From Synaphobranchus kaupii (Eukaryota > Chordata > Actinopteri > Anguilliformes > Synaphobranchidae), in NCBI GenBank assembly GCA_029718625.1, contig CM056397.1, positions 930,001-994,000 of the forward strand: a DNA stretch of 64,000 bases, given 5' to 3'. Both the position numbers and the translations under genes were made by a program. Under the pieces are notes generated by a model that worked only from the letters and a program-made list of their open reading frames with translations, did not search any database and was not told the origin of the DNA. Shown here piece after piece: positions 54,701-64,000 of the stretch (position 1 is its first letter; the number at the start of each line of letters is the position of its first letter).

Positions 54701-56899
54701 ATGACGGACTTTGTAAGTTCAACATACATTAGGAGAGTGAGGACATTTACTCGAACCACATAACTTTCTCCAGTACCCTATCACTCCCACTCCCAAGACC
54801 TCTTATAATTTCCTCTGAAAAATCATCGCATAGTTCCAGTTTAAAACATTTTCTTTAAAATAAAGTCTTTAAAGACTGAGACAAAGATTTTCAGCGTTGT
54901 AAATACCCACGGTAAAGAACGCTTGCCACGAAATAAATGATCGTCAACAGCTAGTGACAGGTGTATTTGATCTGATGCGATGGTGGGAGTGAAGAGAAGG
55001 CAGGGGCGGGGACGTGGCAGCATGACGCACAGGAGCACCAGTACCAGCACGAGAACGATTAGCACGTGCATGGGACGGCTGGGAAATGGGGATTTGGGAT
55101 ATGGGATGACTAAGAAGGTTTATGGATCTTATTATCTGTAGGCCAAAACCTTCTATAGGGATAATGAAAATAAATGTGTTCACATTTCATTTGAAGTAGA
55201 AGAGACACCAACAAGATAAGCCTTGGGAACTAAATTCTGCCAAAGCTAAATACATTTCCATTTTCCATAGACATATCCTCCATGTAAAATAATTGAAGGA
55301 GAAAATACTTAAATAAAGTAAACCAAAATCACGGAATAATCTGATTTTAAAAATATCGCACCAGCTTGATTAAGGAATGTATGTATATTAACATAAACAT
55401 ATACTGACGTCAGATCACAGAACTCCATCAGAAATTAGTCATTTTCATTCCAGCTAGAACTCTTTTTACCTTAGTTTTGGGCATCTTCAAACAAAACCCA
55501 TGGCCAGCTGCAATGCATGTGGTTTTTTTATACAATAGTTCTTGGAAGCATTTGTAAATCAAGATTTCATTACATGATGGATCTCTATAAATCACATAAC
55601 AGATTAGTGCAGTTAATAATTAAAACGATCACATTAACAATGATGTGTAACCAAGACAATGTTTTTCTAAAAGTGTAAAACATGTAATTCAGGAAAAATA
55701 TAGAAATATAAAAAAATTAATTATATAGAAACAAATATAATATTAGGGGTCAGAATTATTCCCATTTAAGTGAGAACAGTCTGGGACTATTTCACAGTCC
55801 ACAATTTTGGAACTAGCATATAATTACAAAAAAGAAAGAAAAGAAAAGAAGTGAACAGTATAAGCACATTATACGAGTAATGCTGATATAAACTTGCAAT
55901 AATATTGCTTCCTTATAAAAGTAAAGAGGCCACATTCATTTCATTCAATCTAATATAACCAGTGGGTAAGGACCTTCATGAATAACTTACTCCGCACAGC
56001 AGCGCCACCATGTGATGGGGGGCGTTCCCTGCATACATGTGGTGTAATTTTGTGGGCTTCCTGGATGTTTTTTCCCCCTGACATGCAAATTAAGTCTGCT
56101 TCCAATAGCTATTTTATGGTAATTTAGTGGACATCTTGGCACAATGTTCTAGCTTCCATTTCTTACAGAAAGGGGTGTCTTTCAATACAACAATGACCCT
56201 CTTCACAGAGCAGGAATAGATGACCAGTGCTTTGAGGGGCATGGCCATGTCACCAAATTAGCATTTATCCTTATGTAGAGTTTTTCTGTCAGTTTTTCAG
56301 TTTTTCCATCAACTAAGCATGAGAGATGATATGACAGACACTGGCTTGATAGACACTGGCTAACATTACTGAGCTAAGGCGGGCCACTAACTAAGAAAAA
56401 AAGCCTTCAGTTATACATTAGATATAGCAAACAAGTCAAAAAATATAATTTTACCTTTTGAAATGTAAAACAAAAATTGTATTGGAAATAAAAGTTCACT
56501 GGGTAACGTTTCTTAAAGGTCTTTTCAAAGCATTTCCATTTGTTTCATCTTTGCTGCACAGGTAAAAAGCGCTTAAGTTGTTAGAAACAGAAATAGCAAC
56601 AATTATATGACTAAATATTTTTGTGCAGAATGATTGTGTCTGTCAACAGCCTTGTATTTGCATGAATGTTTACTAGAAAAGCAAACTTCAGTGATGAGTG
56701 ATGGTTTCAGGCTCATTTGATACTGCAGACCCTTGATGACTTACAACCATTTAGCCAACCATGAGTTCCATACTATTCCTGTGTAATTTACAGCTTAATC
56801 TAGTCCTACCCCCCAATTCCCATAGAGATCCATTCAAATGCAGAGAAGTTATAGTATCGCTTGTAACACTACCTGAAAATAAGATATCCTTTTGATATC
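54701..56899. other. Intergenic DNA
   Basis: No supported gene. An open frame on the minus strand near 54841-55071 lacks any domain. Confidence 0.4.
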
Positions 56900-57200
56900 C
56901 TTTTATACCCAGTCATGATAGCATCACCCTATAACCTGTGGAATGTTCCAAACAGGTGTTTTTTTGAACTTCCCAATCTTTTTTTTTTTGCCCCTGTCCC
57001 AACTTTTTTGGAACATGTTGCAGGCATCAAATTCAGAATTAGCATATTTTTACCAAAATCAATAAAGTTGATAAGGTAAAACATTAAATATCTTTTCTTT
57101 GTACTGTTTTCACTTAAATACATGTAAAAGAGAATTTACAAATCAGTGCTTTCTGCTTTTATGTGCATTTTACATACTGTCCCAAGCCCTATTTAACTTT
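56900..57200 (+). mobile_element. DNA transposon 3' end remnant
   Basis: Contains the ordered words AGTCATGATAGCATCACCCT, GTGGAATGTTCCAAACAGGT, CCTGTCCCAACTTTTTTGGA and AGGTAAAACATTAAATATCT. I recognise these as the 3' flank of a very common fish DNA transposon. The transposase is absent. Confidence 0.5.
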
Positions 57201-58471
57201 TTACAAGTTATATTACCTGAATGGATTGAAAACATTCTTTCACTTTCAAATTGATTGACTACATTTCAATGTAATAGGTTTGTAAACATTGTAATCATTA
57301 TTCTCCCATCAAATACATTTTTTGTATTTGAACTATTTGGAGAAAAAAATGCATTTATAATGCATTTAAAAGGCCATGAAATACTTGAAATATGTATTTC
57401 ACCCAGATCTGATGGGGATGACAATAATGTGTTGTGTTGTTAAGTTAATTCAAAGTAGTGATCCTTGTGCAGCCATGTTAGGGGGGTAAATGTTTTTAGT
57501 GGTCCAGCCTGTCATTCATTCATAGACAGCCAACCACAGAAATGTCCTATATTCTCCTGGTTGGTGTCCAGTGGGTGGGGGCTGGGCCTTTCTAGGTTTT
57601 ATTACGGGGCACCCTTGGGTGCACTCTCTCTCTCCTGTGGAACAAGAGACAGAGCAGGTGGGTGTCACGTTAGCTTACCGTTGTACTAGCTTTTCCTTAC
57701 CAGTGCACTTTGCTTGGCGTAGGCCGCGGCCATACAGTAGCCTGTGTGACGATCTTGAAATAACCCGGTTATTTGAAAATCTAAGCAGCTTGTGGACATT
57801 AGCTTTTTTTCCCAGCTAGCGAAGTCGCTGCAATATATATTTTTTGTTCATACAGGTGAGGCTGTGTTGTGCTGACGGGAGAATTAAAAATGAGAGACAG
57901 ACATGGTTTTACAAGCAATGTGTTGCTTAATGTCTCTGAACTGTGTTTAGAACGTCTGCAGCAACCTCTTAAACCCCCAGGATTAGCTCTCAAAGAGGGT
58001 CTAAGAAGCCTAACTCCTTTATGTTAAACTGGAAGAGTACGGCTGGCGCACACCTTATAATTTGTACTGGATTTATGTTTTGGAGGACTGTGTATATTTC
58101 TGATGACTTGATTTCTGAACATTATCTGGGCCCCAAATGTTCCTGAACACTTGGAGCAGTTCTCTGTTTATAGACACAAATAGAGCCCACCCTTTAAGTC
58201 TTTGGGGTAAGTGGACGGGCTGCAGGGAGGTGAAGAAACCTATAACACACACCTAACAATAAATACCTGCCATTTTTGGGTGTAGTTAGACTGACTATTT
58301 AATGAATTTTACAAATTAAATAATGAATTGAACAATATATCTGCATTTAAAATGTACAATATGACATGGGTCATTCTACACAAACACCCATATTCCTGTC
58401 CCCAGCCTTTGCAGAAAGCATATACTTTAAATATATTGTTTAATATATTGTTTAGTCACATTAAACATATA
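57201..58471. other. Intergenic DNA
   Basis: No supported gene; a GT-rich, pyrimidine-rich stretch around 57560-57660 and TATATA near 57834 stand out slightly. Confidence 0.4.
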
Positions 58472-58663
58472 CAGTTGAAGTTGGATGTTTACATACACTT
58501 AGGTTGAAGTCATTAAAACTCATTTTTAACCACTCCACAGATTTTATGTTAGCAAACTATAGAGTTGGCAAGTCAGTTAGGACATCTACTTTGTGCATGA
58601 CACAAGTCATTTTTCCAACAATTGTTTACAGACAGATTATTTCACTTTTAATTCACTAAATTG
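58472..58663 (+). mobile_element. Solo left end of a Sleeping Beauty-like Tc1 element
   Basis: Starts CAGTTGAAGTTGGATGTTTA after TA and continues CATACACTTAGGTTGAAGTC, GGCAAGTCAGTTAGGACATC, TACTTTGTGCATGACACAAG and CATTTTTCCAACAATTGTTT. This matches the left IR/DR of the salmonid Tc1 subfamily from which Sleeping Beauty was derived. No transposase or right end follows, so the copy is broken. Confidence 0.85.
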
Positions 58664-59180
58664 TTGAAAAACTTCAATGACTTTTGACACTACTTCCTAC
58701 TTTCTACTTCCCGAAGAGCTGATGATAAAGGCACATAGTAAGTCTGTTGTCTCTTTTTAAATGTTGGAAATTTCATGATTTACTTCATAATTTTATGCGA
58801 GGCTTTTAGTTGGCGTCACTGGTATTACCTATTTTATGAGAAGCGAAATGTAAAAAATTATAATACAAATGGATGAAATTACATATTTTAATTAGTTTAG
58901 CATGATTAGCAACATGTGGTTTGAGGTACTGTAGCTGCCATTTTGTAAAATGCATATTTCATGAAAATTGTCACTGGTGTTACCGTCACTGGTATTACTG
59001 CTCCTCCTGGTAATACCAGTGATGATCAGTAACACCAGTAACTATCTTGTGTAAAGAGAAGGTATTTTAGAGAAGGTATTAAGCCAAAATAACACTCATT
59101 TAATTTTCATAACTTCCTATTGTCATTGTTCCATTTGTCAGGTATGAATAAAACAATCTTTGGTGTTATTTGTTTCCCGC
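58664..59180. other. Intergenic DNA with repeated GGTATTACC-type words
   Basis: Several copies of the word TCACTGGTATTAC and its complement occur near 58818, 58970-59040. Possibly the remains of a repeat; no gene. Confidence 0.35.
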
Positions 59181-59189
59181 AAGGCACCG

Positions 59190-59283
59190 GCCATAATCGG
59201 ATCTGGCAGGACCAGGGATGTGAACCCCTGATCCTCGGTGTGCAACTGCGCCGACTAGAAGTCTCTTCACCACCGTGGCACTC
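59190..59283 (-). mobile_element. tRNA-like SINE head
   Basis: On the minus strand a tRNA-like profile: GTGGTGAAGAGACTTCTAGT and B-box GGTTCACATCC. The anticodon arm does not form a clear tRNA, so it is a degenerate tRNA-derived element. Confidence 0.4.
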
Positions 59284-59296
59284 ATTAACCCACTTT

Positions 59297-59402
59297 TACA
59301 CATATTTATAGTGCTTGTACACATATTTATAGTGCTTTTACACATATTTATAGTGCTTGTACACATATTTATAGTGCTTGTACACATATTTATAGTGCTT
59401 GT
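59297..59402. repeat. 21-bp minisatellite, 5 units
   Basis: TACACATATTTATAGTGCTT plus G repeated five times with one substitution. The 21-bp period keeps an open frame on the minus strand, but nothing suggests a gene. Confidence 0.92.
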
Positions 59403-60090
59403 TGAGCATAGTTTTTTGGTTATTTAGTGTAAAAAAAAAATATTGCTGCAATTTGATGTGGCTCACTCCAACGCTAAAGCTAATTTGACATCTTATTTAC
59501 ACATATGCATTCTTTTGCAAATTTACCGGCTTGACGGTTATGCTGTTTCACCTACATATCTGATTTCTGAGGATCCATATGTGTACAAAACATTGATTTA
59601 ATAATGATGTTTTTTTTAATTTATTTGGATATTCAACAAACTTCTTTTATGTCATCAAGTGTCTGTTGTTGAATTGGGTTTTTGGTATTGGGCCCTACCT
59701 GTCTGCCAACTTGAGCTTTTAATGTTTTTCAAACAGAACACGTTTAATTTTGAAAACTGGCCTGAAATGCACCTGTTTGATTGTTTGTAATGTCTCATGC
59801 AGTATACATCATAATTATACCGAGATGAACATGCCACAGGTACCTTGGACATCACTTGTTGTATGTTTCACCAGAATAGGAGAAGATGGGTCAATGCTGC
59901 ATCGACTGTTCTGATATCAGCCACTAAAGCCAGAAATACCAGACAGAAATACTCATTTTGAGATGGTTTTCCAATTAATAATGCAAAGTTTAAAACTAGC
60001 AATCAGTCTAAAATTATCCTGATTAATCTACCATTCTCCATTTGTTAAAGCAACTGGAGACTAAATAATATCTCTTGAGACAGGTCAGAT
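59403..60090. other. Intergenic DNA
   Basis: AT-rich, no gene or named element. Confidence 0.4.
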
Positions 60091-60098
60091 TATTCGTG

Positions 60099-60167
60099 CT
60101 GCTTGTTCATCCATCCATTATCTAACCATGAATAAGTGGGTTAGATAATGGATGGATGAACAAGCAG
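60099..60167. repeat. Perfect 29-bp inverted repeat with 11-nt loop
   Basis: 60099-60127 and 60139-60167 are exact complements. The arm includes CATCCATCCATTATCTAACC. Such GGATGGATG ends occur at the 3' tails of fish LINEs, and the following sequence (60180-60280, GTGATGGGTTGGCGACCTG) looks like a LINE 3' UTR, itself partly inverted (GCTCGCCAACCCATCAC). It may be two tails joined head to head. Confidence 0.9.
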
Positions 60168-60339
60168 GTGTGTATGCAACTATGCGTGTATCCTGTGATG
60201 GGTTGGCGACCTGTCCAGGTGGTATTCCTGGCTCTTGCCCAATGTGTGTTCAGGGATAGGCTCGCCAACCCATCACAAGGCACAAACACCAGTCACTCAC
60301 ACAATCATAGCTACATACACACATACAAATAGCCTAACC

Positions 60340-60440
60340 TGCATCTTTAGACTGTGGAAGAACAGCAAGGCCACACAGGATTCGAACATGGGACTTTCTT
60401 GCTCTGAGGCAACAGTGCTATCCACTGCACCAGGCATGAG
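60340..60440 (-). mobile_element. tRNA-derived SINE, common teleost type
   Basis: Minus strand: GTGCAGTGGATAGCACTGTT, GCCTCAGAGCAAGAAAGTCC, ATGTTCGAATCCTGTGTGG. This closely follows the widespread fish repeat with head GCAGTGGTTAGCACTGTTGCC and B-box GGTTCGAATCC. Truncated at both ends. Confidence 0.7.
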
Positions 60441-60839
60441 GCAGTCCACGAACAAAATAAATGTGAAAATCTGTGAAGCATTTACATTACACTCCTTTAG
60501 TAGGATGTCCTTTTTTTTCTTTTTTTTTTTCTTGTTTTTAAAAAATTTGTTTCTGATTTTTCCCCTTTTATTTAGTAGGATCTCCTATCCACAGCAACGT
60601 ACAATAAATGACATCATAGAAAAGCTAAACTGAAACAAAATAGTTGCTTTGTACACGGCACCACGTTGGGCGCTATTATTATAATTTTTTTTTAAAGAGT
60701 TGCTTTGTATTTTATATAAATTACATTGTACATATATATTATGAAACATAGCTAATACAGCTGCTCATTCGTGTAACAAACCGAAATTCCTGTTCCTAAG
60801 TAGGCTACAGTCTAAGAAAATCGCGAGAATCTATATCGC

Positions 60840-61068
60840 GCTCTAGTGTGCCCCCTCACAAGTAGTGAAATGGTATGATCCAATAGTGACGTCGCCGCAA
60901 GCTTAGACTCGAATGTTAGAACCTTGTTTTGCTACGTTAGTGCGGTTTCAGTTTCAGCATATTTTGTTTTTAAGAAAATCGTAATAGTGTTCATATCCTT
61001 TTATTCAACTATCATAGTTTTTTTATATATATTTTGGCGTCAAGTATTTGCCAGAAGAATCTGCAAAA
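60840..61068 (+). promoter_or_regulatory. GABARAPL2: GABARAPL2 promoter and 5' UTR
   Basis: A CCAAT box is followed by a CRE-like site: ATCCAATAGTGACGTCGCCG at about 60878-60897. This lies about 180 bp before the start codon; CRE/ATF sites are common in housekeeping and stress-response promoters. The start site is inferred to lie near 60950. Confidence 0.55.
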
Positions 61069-61102
61069 ATGAAATGGATGTTTAAAGAGGACCATTCCCT
61101 GG
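61069..61102 (+). CDS. GABARAPL2: GABARAPL2 coding exon 1
   Basis: ATG in context CAAAAATGA; encodes [11 protein letters not shown] and the first base of Glu12. Donor GTATGA at 61103. Too short for ORF detection. Confidence 0.95.
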
Positions 61103-63589
61103 GTATGAGGGTTTAATTGTTATCTTATAATTAGTCATTTTTTCCCTGCGATGATCGCCACTATCATTTTTTGATTCAAGACAGTTATTCTTTGACTTAT
61201 ATTTAGCTTTGTAGAGGACTAGCTCAAGGGATGACATGCCCAGATTTTATATTATTTCCTTGCGTTTAAAAACAAAATGCAAATATGGAACCAGCTACGT
61301 GTTGACATTTCTGTTCGGGTCAAATAAAATGAAAACAGCGAAAAATAGAAGGCTAAATTACGTAGTCGAAGTATAGCGAATCGCAAATGTCACGGGATGT
61401 GCACAATAAGGCTAAATGTTAACGGGATGTGCACAATAAGGCTAAATGTTATAACGGGTTTGAATAGCAGACAATTTGACGTCGTTCGGCTGTTCTAGAA
61501 TCAAGGCGCTTTCATAATATGGCTTCTGTCATCCGCTGTGTTCACTTTTAGTTCTGTTGCAAATAGCAAAAAAACTAAATAAATCAAATACGAATATGTC
61601 ATTTCCGCACCGTGCATTAGCCTACATATTGTCTGGATAAAGGACAAAAAGAAACTTGACATAAGGAAGGTAACGTTATAAAACCAAAACCCTTTCTCAG
61701 GTTCAGATGCAGCTAGAATTACGTGTGTGAACCAAACACATTGAGAAATTTGTATTGCGTAAAATGAGCATATGGGGATTCAGTGTGCTTGCTTTATAAA
61801 CATCGATGGGCTGTAGAAACCAGGGTATTTAGTCGAGACTGTTGTCCCGCATACCCTACACGTCTCAATGATAGCAGGTGGGGTGAAGGGAAAGCGTAAT
61901 TTACTTTTTCTTTCATTGCGATTTTTCTGCCAGACGTCGGACAGTAGGCTATAGGTCATTGAAGCTACTCTCTTAAGGCAATAACCTCCTCCTCGGGATA
62001 GTGTTCTAAGAATATCTTGGGATAACCAAATATAATAATTTAGTGTAGCTGTGTCCTGGAGGTGGACCTGAGCCGTGTGGAACCACTTTATCTCGCCACT
62101 GAAATTACTATATATGCTATATTATAGTGATATTAACTGCACAAGTAGCCTAACCAATGCACAGAATAGGAATAGGGTGGGTGGAGGGGGTTTACTTACA
62201 TGTAAGTAAACACAGTTGTAAAGACCACATTTTAGTGAATCACAATTAATTAATGTCAATTAACTTGCATAATTAACATTGTGTAGCCTATTGCATTGGG
62301 GTTGCACAACTTATGTCCAACTTGCATTGTATAAACATTGCTTGAAATCAGTGACGGTAAGCTTTACAGCAGAAATACTCACAGTACACTAGGTTGTTCT
62401 CACAGACACAGATACATGCATGCATATATAAATACAACCATACACGCTTTTCTTGCAATGACGGGACACAGAGAATACTAGAAACAAATGGTCGACAACT
62501 ACAACAGGGAAAAATGAAGACTAATGGCATTTAATTACAGAGTCATAGGTATTAAATTACACCTCAGCTAATCTATGATTGTGTGGCTCACACTTCCAGC
62601 AGATGCACAGACCAGCTTAAGAAATGCCATAAGACAGCAGATAGCTTGTATTTCAGTCTGTTTATTCTTGCAGAATAAGTAGCGTGACAATCCAATGTTT
62701 GGAAACATATTTTGGGCTTTGGGCTTTGGGCTATGAAAGAGGGCTCCATTGCAATGCATTATGAATGTTTTGTGTTGATAGAGTTGACAGATCCATCCCT
62801 AGTTACAGCTGGAGTTACAGGTGGAGGATTTGTGGGGCAAATACCCCACAGATAAGATTTGAACCCACTGCTTCTTGGTGCATCATTACTAAATTCCTAT
62901 AACTGTGTCTTTCACAGAGCACCGATGTGTGGAGTCTGCAAAAATCCGCAACAAATACCCTGACAGGGTTCCGGTAAGATTGTGTGTGTGTGTGTGTGGC
63001 TGTGTTCTTGTCACGGCTTTTAAGAGTAAAATGGTCTGTGCTGTTTGGGTGGGAGCCTGGGAGGGACTTCTTGGTCCTCTGAATGCGCCCCCTGAGCCTA
63101 CCCAGAGGCGCACAGAAGCACTCGCATGGTCAGTGAATGTTTTAGCACCACATTTGCGAATGAGCGTGTGAATAACAGAAAAAGAGAATGTAGAAACTAC
63201 AACTATTCACTTATGAGTGATAAGCCTCTAAAAGCAATATACAGATGCAAATGTCATGGTTTTTCTTAGTCACAGGAATTTAGCTTACGTAAGTGTAAAT
63301 TGTTCTGGATGAGAGTATGCTAAATGAGAATAACGTGATGTTTTATTTTGTGTGTGGTATGGTAACTGTTTTTATTGTTTTTTTTTTCATAACCATCCTC
63401 TGTGGACTGACTTCAGGTGATTGTGGAGAAGGTGTCTGGCTCACAGATTGTGGACATCGACAAGCGGAAGTACCTGGTTCCTTCAGACATCACGGTAGCC
63501 CAGTTCATGTGGATCATCAGAAAGAGGATCCAGCTGCCCTCCGAGAAGGCCATCTTCCTGTTCGTTGACAAGACTGTCCCACAGTCCAG
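61069..63589 (+). CDS. GABARAPL2: GABARAPL2 (GATE-16), 5' part, exons 1-3
   Basis: Ubiquitin-like ATG8-family protein that is lipidated onto autophagosome membranes and acts in intra-Golgi traffic. Joined exons 61069-61102, 62918-62973 and 63417-63589 encode residues 1-87 plus two bases: [80 protein letters not shown] and DKTVPQS. This is effectively identical to human GABARAPL2 (117 residues); paralogues GABARAP/L1 begin MKFxYKEEHPFE. The last exon, with the C-terminal Gly, lies beyond the window. Splice phases are consistent (1, 0, 2). Confidence 0.97.
61103..62917. other. GABARAPL2 intron 1
   Basis: 1.8 kb with a direct repeat AACGGGATGTGCACAATAAG / ACGGGATGTGCACAATAAGG (about 61390 and 61420). 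A weak tRNA-like B-box (GGTTCAAATCTT, minus strand) lies near 62862. No other gene. Confidence 0.5.
62918..62973 (+). CDS. GABARAPL2: GABARAPL2 coding exon 2
   Basis: The acceptor GTCTTTCACAG leads into (E)[18 protein letters not shown]; donor GTAAGA. Phase 1 to 0. Confidence 0.97.
63417..63589 (+). CDS. GABARAPL2: GABARAPL2 coding exon 3
   Basis: The acceptor GACTTCAG leads into [20 protein letters not shown] and onward to DKTVPQS; donor GTAAGA, phase 2. It holds the residues around Lys46-Tyr49-Leu50 that form the LIR-binding pocket in ATG8 proteins. Confidence 0.97.
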
Positions 63590-63909
63590 GTAAGAGAGTG
63601 GCCATGGTTGTGTTCGGGGCGGTCTGCGAGTCAGTTTGACTGTCTGAATGTTTTACGAGAGATTACGTATGCTGTTTTATGGCATGCAGCAAGTCCCTGT
63701 TAAAACGAATTGATTTTATGGCAGCAGACCTCGGTTAAAAGCATGATATGGAAAAGTGCACTTAGCCTCAATCTCAGCGTTTCTCAAATGTCTATGCAGA
63801 GCAGTCTGCTCCTCCTGTGCGTTCTTTGTAGATGTGGGAGTGCCTGGAGTGCTGATGTTACATTTGTGGATTTAAATGGCAGATCATAGAGTAGAGACTG
63901 GGGGAAATA
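63590..63909. other. GABARAPL2 intron 3, visible part
   Basis: Non-coding; no exon before the SINE at the window edge. Confidence 0.5.
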
Positions 63910-64000
63910 TATCATAATGGTTAGGGAACTGGGCTTGTAACTGAGAGGCTATAGGTATGATGCCTAGCTGGAGTGCTGCCATTGTACCTTTGTGCAAAGT
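63910..64000 (+). mobile_element. tRNA-derived SINE cut by window edge
   Basis: Plus-strand TAATGGTTAGGGAACTGGGC, GCTTGTAACTGAGAGGCTAT and TGCTGCCATTGTACCTTTGT match, in opposite orientation, the head of the SINE at 20355-20571. The B-box is degraded (GGTATGATGCC). Only the first about 90 bp is visible. Confidence 0.75.

Noticed and set aside
1..64000. A new multi-gene biological system
   Set aside because: The protein genes are three known vertebrate genes with unrelated roles; the rest is repeats and intron DNA. Nothing supports a novel system.

Overview
The window is nuclear DNA of a vertebrate, almost certainly a teleost fish. The genes are split by GT-AG introns, the proteins align with human counterparts, and the intergenic and intronic DNA is full of fish-type transposons: Tc1/mariner including a Sleeping Beauty-like end, hAT, PIF/Harbinger, tRNA- and 5S-derived SINEs, L1- and L2-like LINEs. 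The short word TAGGCCTA/AGCCTA recurs throughout, which I associate with herring- or salmon-like genomes; the species is only a guess. All gene models come from reading splice sites by eye.

Three protein genes are present. SNTB2 (beta-2-syntrophin, minus strand, 33688 down to 8933) is complete in seven coding exons with consistent phases, giving 591 residues. SPIRE2 (actin nucleator with KIND, four WH2, Spire-box and FYVE-type parts, minus strand, 54247 down to 35825) is complete in fourteen firm exons plus one inferred 22-nt microexon that is needed to keep the frame; with it the protein is 713 residues. GABARAPL2 (GATE-16, LC3-family autophagy modifier, plus strand) begins at 61069 and runs off the right edge after three coding exons (87 residues and two bases of codon 88). 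All three have human orthologues on chromosome 16q, so the block looks like retained synteny. A tRNA-Gln(CTG) gene lies on the minus strand at 2174-2245.

Layout: 1-8932, intergenic DNA with a tRNA gene, SINE/LINE/Tc1 remnants, a MITE and the SNTB2 3' UTR. 8933-33688, SNTB2, whose 16-kb intron 1 holds most of the transposons, including a tandem duplication, nested elements and a PIF/Harbinger copy. 33689-35824, SNTB2 promoter and SPIRE2 3' UTR. 35825-54247, SPIRE2, whose introns carry a 5S-SINE inside a minisatellite, a probable solo LTR and a 1.46-kb satellite-like array ending beside a splice donor. 54248-61068, SPIRE2 promoter, transposon remnants and the GABARAPL2 promoter. 61069-64000, start of GABARAPL2.

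The three genes are not a functional operon. SNTB2 is a dystrophin-complex scaffold, SPIRE2 drives vesicle-linked actin assembly and GABARAPL2 acts in autophagy and Golgi traffic. I found no new enzymatic or defence system. The most interesting signals are structural: the 295-bp higher-order repeat beside a SPIRE2 splice site, the SPIRE2 microexon, the DNA-binding-only transposase ORF between long inverted repeats, and two transposon insertions dated by paired empty sites inside the same window.
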